From: Planctomycetota bacterium
GTDB lineage: Bacteria > Planctomycetota > UBA1135 > UBA2386
Direction: 5' to 3'
NCBI GenBank assembly: GCA_023433825.1
Contig: JAEYTU010000427.1
Location: 1-7,282, forward strand
Length of the DNA stretch: 7,282 bases
The notes below the pieces were generated by a model. That model was not told where the DNA came from. It searched no databases and was given only the letters and a program-made list of their open reading frames with translations. This document shows, one piece after another, positions 1 through 6,370 of this stretch. Position 1 is the stretch's first letter. Each line of letters starts with the position of its first letter. A program made the translations under genes and the position numbers.

Positions 1-2
1 AG

Positions 3-203
3 AAGGAACTGCGCCGCCTGACCGAGGAGATCGAACGGATGGAGGGCGAGTTGAAGTTCCTGAACGACCAAGTCGCGCTGGCGACGGTCAAGGTCGAGTT
101 CCGCGCGATCGCGACGCCGCAGGGCAAGCCGCGCACGCGCGCACCGAGTCGCTTCTCGTGGATCAATCGACTGGGGGTCGAGCATGTCCGTCGTGACTTC
201 TGA
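3..203 (+). CDS. C-terminal end of a DUF4349-type protein (5' truncated by window edge)
   Basis: The frame is open from the left edge and ends at TGA 201-203, giving 66 visible residues. The visible part starts with a charged helical stretch (KELRRLTEEIERMEGEL, residues 1-17), then a short beta-like segment (FLNDQVALATVKVEFRA). This order, coiled-coil-like helix then 'L.dqv..aTv.v', is what I know from the C-terminal half of DUF4349 proteins, which are envelope proteins of unknown function. The last 25 residues are basic and hydrophilic and contain no membrane segment, although many DUF4349 proteins have a C-terminal transmembrane helix. Its last 20 bp overlap the start of the lipoprotein gene, so the two are probably translated together. 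The family call rests on a short tail only; that this is a real coding end is more certain than the name. Confidence 0.72.
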   Translation, partial: KELRRLTEEIERMEGELKFLNDQVALATVKVEFRAIATPQGKPRTRAPSRFSWINRLGVEHVRRDF

Positions 204-684
204 TCGGGTCGTGCGCGGGCGCCGGTGGTTGGCCGTCGCCGCGCTGCTCGTGCTTCCCGCATGCGGCGGAATGTCGATGACGCTGCCGCCGGAGTTCCTG
301 CGTGTCGATCGCGACGTCGACGCGCAGATCAAGGCCGTCACGGCCGACGACGCGCGGCTGTGGGTCCGCGAGTTCGCCGACGACGACCTCGGCGACGTCG
401 AGTTCTGGGCGGCGACGCTGCGCGCCGACTGCACCGAGCGCCGCGGCTATCGGTTCGTCGCCGACGGAACGGCCACCGACGGCGCCGGCCGCGCCGGGCG
501 TTGGCTCGAATTCCGCCACGTCCACGAGGGAGAGCCCTACGGCTACCTCGTCGCGATGTTCGTGCGTCCGGGCGGCGTGTTCGCCGGCAGTCAGACCGTT
601 CGCACGGTCGAGTTCGCCGCGCGCGAGGCCGCGTTCGTCGCACGCCGCCTCGCCGTCGTCGACGCGCTCGCGACGCTGCGCTGA
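184..684 (+). CDS. Small lipoprotein of unknown function
   Basis: The product has 166 residues. It has a clear lipoprotein signal: a basic n-region (RGRRW, to residue 15), a hydrophobic core (residues 16-24) and a lipobox L24-P-A-C27, followed by GG. The mature protein of about 140 residues should be lipid-anchored at Cys27 in the cell envelope. It is rich in Asp, Arg and Val and alternates strand-like and helical stretches. A segment around residues 115-130 (RWLEFRHVHEGEPYGYL) and a helical C-terminus are the most distinctive parts. I do not recognise a family; a small alpha/beta fold such as PsbP/DcrB-like is only a guess. The ATG at 184 is preceded by GGGGG at 173-177 with 6 nt spacing and lies inside the end of the upstream DUF4349-like gene (20 bp overlap, different frame), which suggests translational coupling and a shared envelope role. 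Confidence 0.82.
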   Translation: MSVVTSDRVVRGRRWLAVAALLVLPACGGMSMTLPPEFLRVDRDVDAQIKAVTADDARLWVREFADDDLGDVEFWAATLRADCTERRGYRFVADGTATDGAGRAGRWLEFRHVHEGEPYGYLVAMFVRPGGVFAGSQTVRTVEFAAREAAFVARRLAVVDALATLR

Positions 685-731
685 ACGTCGCCATCGACCC
701 GTCGCGCGTCGCGGCTAAGCTGCCCCGCCCC

Positions 732-1253
732 ATGAATGCGCCGACGAAGGTCCTGCACGAATTCCACGTCAACGGCGAGCGCCACGAGGTCGCGTTCGCA
801 CCGCACAAGACGCTCCTCGAAGTGCTTCGCGAGGACCTCGACCTGACCGGCACCAAGCACGGCTGCGAACTCGGCGAATGCGGGACTTGCGCCGTCGTCG
901 TCGACGGGACCCCGGTCCTGTCGTGCCTCGTGCTCGGCGTCGACGCGGTCGGGTGCGACGTCCAGACGATCGAAGGGATGGCCGACGGCCCGCGGCTGCA
1001 CCCGTTGCAGGACGCGTTCGCCGAACTCGGCGCCGCGCAGTGCGGGTATTGCACGCCGGGGTTCCTGCTGACGGCGAAGGCGCTGCTCGAAGCCGAACCG
1101 TCGCCGTCGCGGGAGCGGATCGCGCAGGCGCTGGCCGGCAACCTGTGCCGCTGCACCGGGTACTTGAAGATCTTCGAGGCGGTCGAACTCGCGGCGGCGC
1201 GGATGCGCGGCGAGACGGCGACGCCGACGAAGGAGACGTTGCATGGCCACTGA
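732..1253 (+). CDS. hcrC: Two-[2Fe-2S] subunit of a 4-hydroxybenzoyl-CoA reductase-like molybdenum enzyme
   Basis: This 173-residue protein is the electron-transfer subunit of a xanthine oxidase-family enzyme, close to the usual 155-175 residues. Residues 5-81 form a plant-type ferredoxin domain with Cys45, Cys50, Cys53 and Cys65 (GCELGECGTC and LSC). Residues 82-160 form the helical second domain with Cys104, Cys107, Cys139 and Cys141 (QCGYCTPG and NLCRCTGY). All eight cluster ligands are present, so it should carry both [2Fe-2S] centres and pass electrons between the molybdenum site and FAD. ATG 732 is the only ATG that gives a normal N-terminus; the same frame stays open upstream to about 225, but that part is a shadow of the lipoprotein gene. 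There is no evident Shine-Dalgarno sequence before it. Its end overlaps the next gene by 11 bp. The symbol reflects the HcrC-like family and the neighbouring HcrB-like subunit; the substrate is not shown by sequence. Confidence 0.95.
   Translation: MNAPTKVLHEFHVNGERHEVAFAPHKTLLEVLREDLDLTGTKHGCELGECGTCAVVVDGTPVLSCLVLGVDAVGCDVQTIEGMADGPRLHPLQDAFAELGAAQCGYCTPGFLLTAKALLEAEPSPSRERIAQALAGNLCRCTGYLKIFEAVELAAARMRGETATPTKETLHGH
1231..1235 (+). promoter_or_regulatory. Ribosome binding site of the molybdopterin subunit gene
   Basis: AGGAG lies 7 nt before the ATG at 1243, inside the last codons of the upstream [2Fe-2S] subunit gene. It fixes the start of the large subunit and supports coupled translation across the 11 bp overlap. 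Confidence 0.8.
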
Positions 1254-3759
1254 TCGCCCGACGCCGGCGCCCGCGGGCATTCCCGCCGACGCCGATCGGC
1301 ACCGCAGCCAGACGCCAGCCGACCAACTGCGCGTGATCGGCAAGCCGCACCGCAAGGTCGACGCACATGCGAAGGTCGCCGGACAGCTGCGTTTCGCCGA
1401 CGACCTGAAGCTCGCGCGCATGGCGCACATGAAGTTGCTGCGCAGCACGCGGGCGCACGCGCGGATCGTCTCGATCGACGTCAGCCAAGCGCTCGCGTTG
1501 CCGGGCGTCTTCGGCGTGCTGACCGGGAAGGACATGCCGACGACGTTCGGGATCCTGCCGGTCAGTCAGGACGAGCACGCGCTGTGCGTCGACGTCGCGC
1601 GCTTCGTCGGCGATCCGGTCGCTGCCGTCGCCGCCGTCGACGAGGACACGGCGTGGGAGGCGTGCCGCAAGATCGTCGTCGAGTACGAGGAACTGCAGAC
1701 GATCGGTTCGATCGACGAGGCCGCGGCGACGGCGGAGCCGCGGATCCACGACTACGGCGTCTACGGGAACGTGCACAAGACCGTGCACCTGCAGTTCGGC
1801 GACCTCGACGGTGGGTTCGCGGAGGCGGATCACGTTCGCGAGGACACGTTCTTCTTCGAGGGCAACACGCACCTGCCGATGGAGCAGCATGCGTCGGTCG
1901 CGAGCTTCGACGCCGACGGCAAGCTGACGATCTGGAGCAGCACGCAGACACCGCACTACCTGCACCGCGCACTCGCGAAGGTGCTCGCGCCGCTGCCGGC
2001 GTGGCGGATTCGCGTCGTCGCGATCCCGAACGGCGGCGGCTTCGGCGGCAAGAGCGATCCGTTCAACCACGAGATCGCCGCGGCGAAGATGAGCATGGTC
2101 ATCGGGCGCCCGGTCAAGATCTGCCTGACGCGCGAAGAGGTGTTCTTCTGCCACCGCGGGCGTCATCCGGTGCTGATGCACTCGCGGATCGGCGTCACGA
2201 AGACCGGCGAGATCACGGCGCTCGACTTCCAGAGCTACCTCGACGGTGGCGCGTACGGGTCGTACGGCGTTGCGTCGACGTTCTACACCGGTGCGTTGCA
2301 GACGGTCACGTACAAGGTCCGCAACTACCACTTCCGCGGCGCGCGGATGTTCACGAACAAGGCGCCGTGCGGGCCGAAGCGCGGGCACGGCACGCCGCAG
2401 CCGCGGTTCGCGCTCGAAGTGCAGCTCGACAAGATCGCATGCGACCTCGGGCTCGACCCGGCCGACGTGCGGCTGCAGAACCTCGCGCCGGCGCATTCGC
2501 TGACGGCGAACTTCTTGAAGATCGGTTCGATGGGGCTCGGCCGCTGCATCGAGAAGGTCGTCGAGGGTTCGGGTTGGCGCGAACGGCGCGGCAAGCTGCC
2601 GCACGGGAAGGGGCTCGGACTCGCGTGCAGCAGCTATCTGTCGGGCGCGGGGCTACCGATCTACTGGAACGGGATGCCGCACAGCGGCGTGCAGCTGAAG
2701 CTCGATCGCAGTGGTCTCGTCACGGTGTTCTGCGGTTCGACCGACATCGGTCAGGGCAGCGACTCGATCCTCGCCTACGTCGTCGGCGAAGTGCTCGGGC
2801 TGGCGCCGCTCGACATTCGCGTCGTGACGGCCGACACGGACCTGACGCCGGTCGACCTCGGCAGCTACTCGTCGCGCGTCACCGTGATGACCGGCAACGC
2901 CGCGCTCGAAGCCGCGGAACGTGCGCGTGAGATCGTCGCGCGCGGCGCGGCCGAGAGGCTCGGCGTCGCGCCGCAACGACTCGTGTTCGCGGACGGACGC
3001 GTGTTCGTCAGCGACGACCCGAAGCTGTCGATGACGTTCGCCGAAGCGATCGTCGAGGCCGAGTCGCGGTTCGGCACGATCGGGACCGTCGGGTCGTACA
3101 AGCCGCCGCGTTCGCCGGCGCGGTTCAAGGGCGGCGGTGTCGGGCCGAGCCCGTCGTACAGCTACAGCGCGGCCGTCGTCGAAGTCGACGTCGAGCCCGA
3201 CACCGGGATCTACAAGGTCACGAAGATCTGGGTCGCGCACGACATCGGCCGCGCGCTGAACCCTGCGCTCGCGATGGGGCAGGTCGAGGGCAGCGTCTAC
3301 ATGGGACTCGGCGAAGCGATGATGGAGGAGATGGCGTATCGCGATCGCAGCCATCAGGGGCAGCGGATCTTCGTTCACAAGATCCCGTCGCTGCTCGAGT
3401 ACAAGAGCCCGGCGACGGTCGACATGCCGCCGGTCGTCACGTACCTGATCGAAGACCCCGACCCGAACGGACCCTACGGCGCGAAGGAGGTCGGACAGGG
3501 ACCGCTGCTGCCGATCATGCCGGCGGTCGCGAATGCGGTGTTCGACGCGGTCGGTGTGCGCGTCGACGAGATCCCGGTCGGTCCGGAGAAGGTGTTCGCG
3601 GCATTGGAGCGCAAGCGGAAGGGCAAGGACGCGCGGTTCGGACCGGATGCGGTGCCGAGCGTCGAGTGGCCGGAACCGCTGCGGGTCAAGACGCCGTGGC
3701 AGGGTGGCGACGGACGGGACGAGGAGACGATCGCCGCGAAGGCGGGGGAGAAGCGCTGA
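1243..3759 (+). CDS. hcrA: Molybdopterin-binding catalytic subunit, 4-hydroxybenzoyl-CoA reductase-like (xanthine oxidase family)
   Basis: The 838-residue product is the large catalytic subunit binding the molybdenum-pterin cofactor. After a 30-residue Pro/Ala-rich extension come the a/b hammerhead domain (about 36-150) and the two cofactor-binding domains (about 165-790). Visible family motifs are STQ at 233-235, the pterin loop GGGFGGK (264-270), KRGHGTPQ (379-386; the usual form is RGFG), DIGQGSD (501-507) and GSYSSRVT (540-547). The DIGQGS and SYSSRVT wording resembles 4-hydroxybenzoyl-CoA reductase alpha (Thauera HcrA) more than bovine-type xanthine dehydrogenase. The GAKEVGQGP segment (746-754) has Gln752 where family members normally carry the catalytic Glu. 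The C-terminus runs about 40 residues past the core, and the protein is longer than the roughly 770 residues I recall for HcrA. It overlaps both neighbours, so the three genes form one transcription and assembly unit. Family membership is certain; the reaction is not. Confidence 0.95.
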   Translation: MATDRPTPAPAGIPADADRHRSQTPADQLRVIGKPHRKVDAHAKVAGQLRFADDLKLARMAHMKLLRSTRAHARIVSIDVSQALALPGVFGVLTGKDMPTTFGILPVSQDEHALCVDVARFVGDPVAAVAAVDEDTAWEACRKIVVEYEELQTIGSIDEAAATAEPRIHDYGVYGNVHKTVHLQFGDLDGGFAEADHVREDTFFFEGNTHLPMEQHASVASFDADGKLTIWSSTQTPHYLHRALAKVLAPLPAWRIRVVAIPNGGGFGGKSDPFNHEIAAAKMSMVIGRPVKICLTREEVFFCHRGRHPVLMHSRIGVTKTGEITALDFQSYLDGGAYGSYGVASTFYTGALQTVTYKVRNYHFRGARMFTNKAPCGPKRGHGTPQPRFALEVQLDKIACDLGLDPADVRLQNLAPAHSLTANFLKIGSMGLGRCIEKVVEGSGWRERRGKLPHGKGLGLACSSYLSGAGLPIYWNGMPHSGVQLKLDRSGLVTVFCGSTDIGQGSDSILAYVVGEVLGLAPLDIRVVTADTDLTPVDLGSYSSRVTVMTGNAALEAAERAREIVARGAAERLGVAPQRLVFADGRVFVSDDPKLSMTFAEAIVEAESRFGTIGTVGSYKPPRSPARFKGGGVGPSPSYSYSAAVVEVDVEPDTGIYKVTKIWVAHDIGRALNPALAMGQVEGSVYMGLGEAMMEEMAYRDRSHQGQRIFVHKIPSLLEYKSPATVDMPPVVTYLIEDPDPNGPYGAKEVGQGPLLPIMPAVANAVFDAVGVRVDEIPVGPEKVFAALERKRKGKDARFGPDAVPSVEWPEPLRVKTPWQGGDGRDEETIAAKAGEKR
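3744..3750 (+). promoter_or_regulatory. Ribosome binding site of the FAD subunit gene
   Basis: GGGGGAG lies 8 nt before the ATG at 3759. It selects 3759 over the upstream in-frame ATG at 3666, which would add 31 residues that are only a shadow of the large-subunit C-terminus. The stop and start share one base (TGATG). Confidence 0.7.
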
Positions 3760-4748
3760 TGCTGCGGTTGCCGACGTTCACGCTGCATCGTCCGAAGACG
3801 GCGCAGGAGGCGGCGCAGGTCGTCGCCGATCACGGTCGCGAGGCGATGTTCGTCGCCGGGGGGACGGACCTCTATCCGAACATGAAGCGGCGGCACCAGA
3901 CGCCGACGCAGGTCGTGTCGTTGGCGCGCGTCGATGGGTTGCGCGGTGTGCGCGACGAGGGTGCGGGTGCGTTGACGATCGGTGCGATGACGCCGCTGTC
4001 GGCGATCGAGCACGATCCGCGCATTCGTGCGGCGCAGCCGGCGCTGGCCGATGCGGTCGCGACGATCTCGACGCCGTTGTTGCGCAACATGGGCACGCTC
4101 GGCGGCAACCTGCTGCTCGACACGCGGTGCACGTACTACGACCAGACGTTCGAGTGGCGGGAGTCGATCGACTTCTGCATGAAGAAGGACGGCGCGATCT
4201 GTTGGGTGGCGCCTGGGAGTCCGCGGTGCTGGGCCGTGCAGTCGAGCGATTCGGTGCCGCTGCTGTGCGCGATGGACGCGCAGGTCACGTTGGTCGGTGC
4301 GAACGGGGAGCGACGGATCCCGGTGCGCGACCTGTATCGCGACGACGGGATCGCGTACCTGACGAAGCATCGCGACGAGGTGTTGACGGCCGTTCATCTG
4401 CCGGCGCCGGGGCGCTGGCGCGCGGCGTATCGGAAGCTGCGGCGGCGGGGGACGTTCGACTTTCCGGTGTTGGGTGTCGGCGCGTGCGTGTGGTTCGACG
4501 GCGATGGTCCGGATGCGCGTGTGACGCGCGCCGAGATCCGGATCGGCGGCGCCGGCAGCTACGCGATGCCGGCTGTCGACGCGCAGTCGCTGCTCGCCGG
4601 CAAGCCGCTGACGGACGAGTCGATCGCGGCGGCGGCGCAGGCGGCGTTCAAACCCGCGCGCCCGATGGACAACACGGACTTCGAGACTGCGTGGCGCAAG
4701 AAGATGGCGCCGGTGTTCGTGCAGCGCGCGTTGGCGGCGTGTCGGTGA
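3759..4748 (+). CDS. hcrB: FAD-binding subunit with a [4Fe-4S] cysteine loop, 4-hydroxybenzoyl-CoA reductase beta-like
   Basis: The 329-residue protein is the flavin subunit of the trio, of typical length for the family. The N-terminal FAD-binding domain (about 5-215) shows AGGTDLYPN (33-41) and TLGGNLLLDTRC (113-124), the two flavin pyrophosphate loops; the CO dehydrogenase flavoprotein C-terminal domain follows (about 216-325). Between the flavin loops and the C-terminal domain is an insert with Cys124, Cys140, Cys148 and Cys157, spaced 16, 8 and 9 residues. This equals the spacing of the four cysteines that hold the extra [4Fe-4S] cluster in Thauera aromatica 4-hydroxybenzoyl-CoA reductase beta (Cys122, 138, 146, 155, from memory). 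That cluster is absent from ordinary xanthine dehydrogenases and is linked to low-potential electron input from ferredoxin. The start at 3759 overlaps the large-subunit stop by one base. Use of the same physiological substrate is inference; the cluster-bearing subfamily is well supported. Confidence 0.95.
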   Translation: MLRLPTFTLHRPKTAQEAAQVVADHGREAMFVAGGTDLYPNMKRRHQTPTQVVSLARVDGLRGVRDEGAGALTIGAMTPLSAIEHDPRIRAAQPALADAVATISTPLLRNMGTLGGNLLLDTRCTYYDQTFEWRESIDFCMKKDGAICWVAPGSPRCWAVQSSDSVPLLCAMDAQVTLVGANGERRIPVRDLYRDDGIAYLTKHRDEVLTAVHLPAPGRWRAAYRKLRRRGTFDFPVLGVGACVWFDGDGPDARVTRAEIRIGGAGSYAMPAVDAQSLLAGKPLTDESIAAAAQAAFKPARPMDNTDFETAWRKKMAPVFVQRALAACR

Positions 4749-4763
4749 GACGACTTTGTCAGG

Positions 4764-4804
4764 GGAAGTGAAACAAAAGTGCCAGGCACTTTTGTTTCAC
4801 TTTC
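4764..4804. terminator. Possible bidirectional hairpin terminator between convergent genes
   Basis: The palindrome described in the repeat entry, extended by a G-U and a G-C pair, sits 15 bp after the FAD subunit stop and covers the stop of the convergent solute-binding protein gene. A transcript from either strand would fold into a stem of about 17 bp with a 3-nt loop. Position and symmetry suit termination for both operons. Against a classical intrinsic terminator, no run of U follows the stem on either side; the T-rich bases lie within the stem itself. Confidence 0.5.
4766..4802. repeat. Perfect 37-bp palindrome, AT-rich, possibly a dispersed REP-like element
   Basis: The left arm AAGTGAAACAAAAGTGCC (4766-4783) and right arm (4785-4802) are exact reverse complements around a single A at 4784. 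Each 18-base arm has only 7 G or C, in a window that is otherwise strongly GC-rich, so it stands out in composition. From memory, similar palindromes with a GTGCCAGGCAC core next to A/T runs recur in several planctomycete and related genomes; I cannot test this from one copy. The window holds no second copy that I could find and no transposase gene. Confidence 0.85.
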
Positions 4805-6356
4805 GCCAGCGCATCCTCGACACGTCGATCGAATAGATCGTCTCGCCGAGTTCGATCCCCTCGACTTCCGGCCCCATCAGCGCGATGCGATCTGGGATGT
4901 AGAGCGGGATCAGAATCATCCGATCGTCGAGCAACGCCTGGATCCTCTCGTAGATCGGCGCGCGATCGGGGCCGGCGGGAAGTGGCATTGCCGACTCGAT
5001 CAGCGCATTCAGCTCCGGCTCGGCGAAGAACACCGAACGTCGTTGCTGCGTCTGCGCCCGGAATCGCGAATACAGCGTCGCTTGCGGGTCGTACGGCGCG
5101 CCCCACGTCCGCTGCAGGATCATGTCGAACGCGCCCGCGCGGCTGCGGTTGCCGAACTCCTTCGGCGTCACCATCACGACGTCCACGTCGATCCCGTGCG
5201 GACGAAGTTGACGCTGCAGCTCGAGCGCGCCCATGACCTGCGACGGGTCGGTCGACAACACCAACATCTCGACCGGAACGCGTTCCGGCGGCGGCGGTCC
5301 CGGCGGATCGGACGGCGCGCCCGACTCCGGCCAGTCGATCAGCTCGGGCGGGAACATCGTCGTGCACGGCCGTCCAAACCCGTGCTCCGCTGCGCGCACG
5401 AGCGCATCGCGATCGATCGCGTCGCGCACCGCTTTGCGCCACGCCCGCTGCGCGAACGGCTCGCGACGCGAGTTCAACGTCAGGAACGTCACCATCGACC
5501 CCGGCCCACGCACGATCGTCGCCACACCGGCATCGACCAATTCCTTCGCCTGCTCGCGCGGGATCGACGGCCGCCAACTCTCGATCAACGCGTCGACATG
5601 CCCGCGTTCGAGCGCCCACGTCGACAGCGGGCTCCGATCGCCGCCGGAAAGCGAGATCAGGTCGAACCGTTCGAGTTCCGGCTTCTCGCCGTCATACGCG
5701 TCGTTGCGCACGAACTGCGTCCGCTGCATCGGTTCGAATCCGACGACGCGCCACGGGCCACAGCCGATCTTCAGATAGTCGACGGGGTCGATCCCGTCGA
5801 GCTTGCCGCCGACGACACCGAACGGGTTCATCAATGACAGATCGGTGAACGGCCAGTACGGCTCACTCGTGCGCAGCGCGACGACGTTCGGCTCCACGAC
5901 GTCGACACCGGCGATTCGCTCGCAGAGACCGATGAAGCGATCCTCGTCGCGCAGCAGGAACGCTTCGAGGTAGCGCTTGACGGCGTGTGCGTCGCATGGC
6001 GATCCGTCGTGAAACGTCGCGCCGCGGCGCAGCCAGAAGACGTGGCGACGCATGTCGTCACTGCTCTCCCATCGCTCCGCCAATCCGGGTCGAAGATTGC
6101 CGGCGAGGTCGAACGCGACGAGCGTCTCGAACGTCAACGACTTCGGCAGGTGATTGCTGTAGACCGGCGGGACGATCTTCTCCTCGTGCTCGCGGTTGCC
6201 GCGCAACCACATGACGAGTCCCAGACGCAACGTCCGCGATTGTGGAAGCGCGCCCGCGGCCTCGCGGACGCCCGCGGCCTCGCGCGCGGGCTCCTGCCCG
6301 CGCACGACGGACACGAACGAGACGAGAGCCGCCGCACCGATGAGGATCCTCGACAT
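4797..6356 (-). CDS. Periplasmic family 5 solute-binding protein, NikA/dipeptide type
   Basis: The 519-residue product is the binding component of an ABC importer of the nickel/peptide/opine class. It starts with a signal peptide (MSR, hydrophobic 4-18, likely cleavage near Gly20-Gln21) with no lipobox, so it should be soluble in the periplasm. An Ala/Glu-rich linker (21-38) follows, then the SBP_bac_5 fold: ETLVAFD (77-83), LRPGLAERWE (88-97), FHDGSPCDA (115-123), GCGPW (198-202), LNSRREPF (294-301), and RTWGAPYDP (416-424). The last motif is nearly identical to Escherichia coli NikA, whose Trp398 and Tyr402 contact the metal complex; here they are Trp418 and Tyr422. The residue aligned with NikA His416 is Thr436, and NikA Arg137 seems to have no counterpart, so the ligand may differ. 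ATG 6356 is set by GGAGG 6 nt upstream. The in-frame extension to 7037 is a shadow of the upstream gene. It lies 14 bp after the secreted protein gene; no permease or ATPase genes are in view. Confidence 0.93.
   Translation of the reverse strand: MSRILIGAAALVSFVSVVRGQEPAREAAGVREAAGALPQSRTLRLGLVMWLRGNREHEEKIVPPVYSNHLPKSLTFETLVAFDLAGNLRPGLAERWESSDDMRRHVFWLRRGATFHDGSPCDAHAVKRYLEAFLLRDEDRFIGLCERIAGVDVVEPNVVALRTSEPYWPFTDLSLMNPFGVVGGKLDGIDPVDYLKIGCGPWRVVGFEPMQRTQFVRNDAYDGEKPELERFDLISLSGGDRSPLSTWALERGHVDALIESWRPSIPREQAKELVDAGVATIVRGPGSMVTFLTLNSRREPFAQRAWRKAVRDAIDRDALVRAAEHGFGRPCTTMFPPELIDWPESGAPSDPPGPPPPERVPVEMLVLSTDPSQVMGALELQRQLRPHGIDVDVVMVTPKEFGNRSRAGAFDMILQRTWGAPYDPQATLYSRFRAQTQQRRSVFFAEPELNALIESAMPLPAGPDRAPIYERIQALLDDRMILIPLYIPDRIALMGPEVEGIELGETIYSIDVSRMRWRK
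6251..6284 (-). repeat. 18-bp in-frame tandem duplication in the solute-binding protein linker
   Basis: Two copies of CGCCCGCGGCCTCGCG (6251-6266 and 6269-6284, plus-strand reading) lie 18 bp apart. The period is six codons, so the frame is kept. The encoded linker just after the signal peptide reads REAAGVREAAGA. It looks like a slippage duplication in a flexible spacer. Confidence 0.7.
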
Positions 6357-6362
6357 CGCGAT

Positions 6363-6367
6363 CCTCC
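6363..6367 (-). promoter_or_regulatory. Ribosome binding site of the solute-binding protein gene
   Basis: Read on the minus strand, GGAGG (within GGGAGGAT) lies 6 nt before the ATG at 6356, in the 14-bp gap after the upstream stop codon. It is the strongest such site in the window and decides the start. Confidence 0.85.
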
Positions 6368-6370
6368 CGT

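Noticed and set aside
225..731. Upstream in-frame extension of the [2Fe-2S] subunit gene
   Set aside because: The extra 169 residues are Arg-rich low-complexity sequence lying over the lipoprotein gene in another frame; the family N-terminus begins at ATG 732.
769..2604. Long 611-codon open frame on the minus strand
   Set aside because: It lies opposite the [2Fe-2S] and molybdopterin subunit genes, is extremely Arg-rich with no recognisable domain, and is the mirror frame expected from GC-rich codon bias.
1584..2930. 448-codon plus-strand open frame inside the large subunit gene
   Set aside because: Arg-rich shadow in another frame; the main frame has full xanthine oxidase-family motifs over the same bases.
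3666..3758. Earlier ATG for the FAD subunit
   Set aside because: It adds 31 residues unlike the family, and the TGATG overlap with its ribosome site supports 3759.
3533..4771. 412-codon plus-strand open frame across the FAD subunit
   Set aside because: Out-of-frame shadow with Arg-rich composition and no motifs; the overlapping frame carries the flavin and cysteine motifs.
4766..4802. CRISPR repeat or attachment site
   Set aside because: Only one copy is present, without spacers, and no integrase, Cas or tRNA sequence is nearby.
4779..5837. 352-codon plus-strand open frame starting in the palindrome
   Set aside because: It is opposite the solute-binding protein gene, Arg/His-rich, without a ribosome site or a family resemblance.
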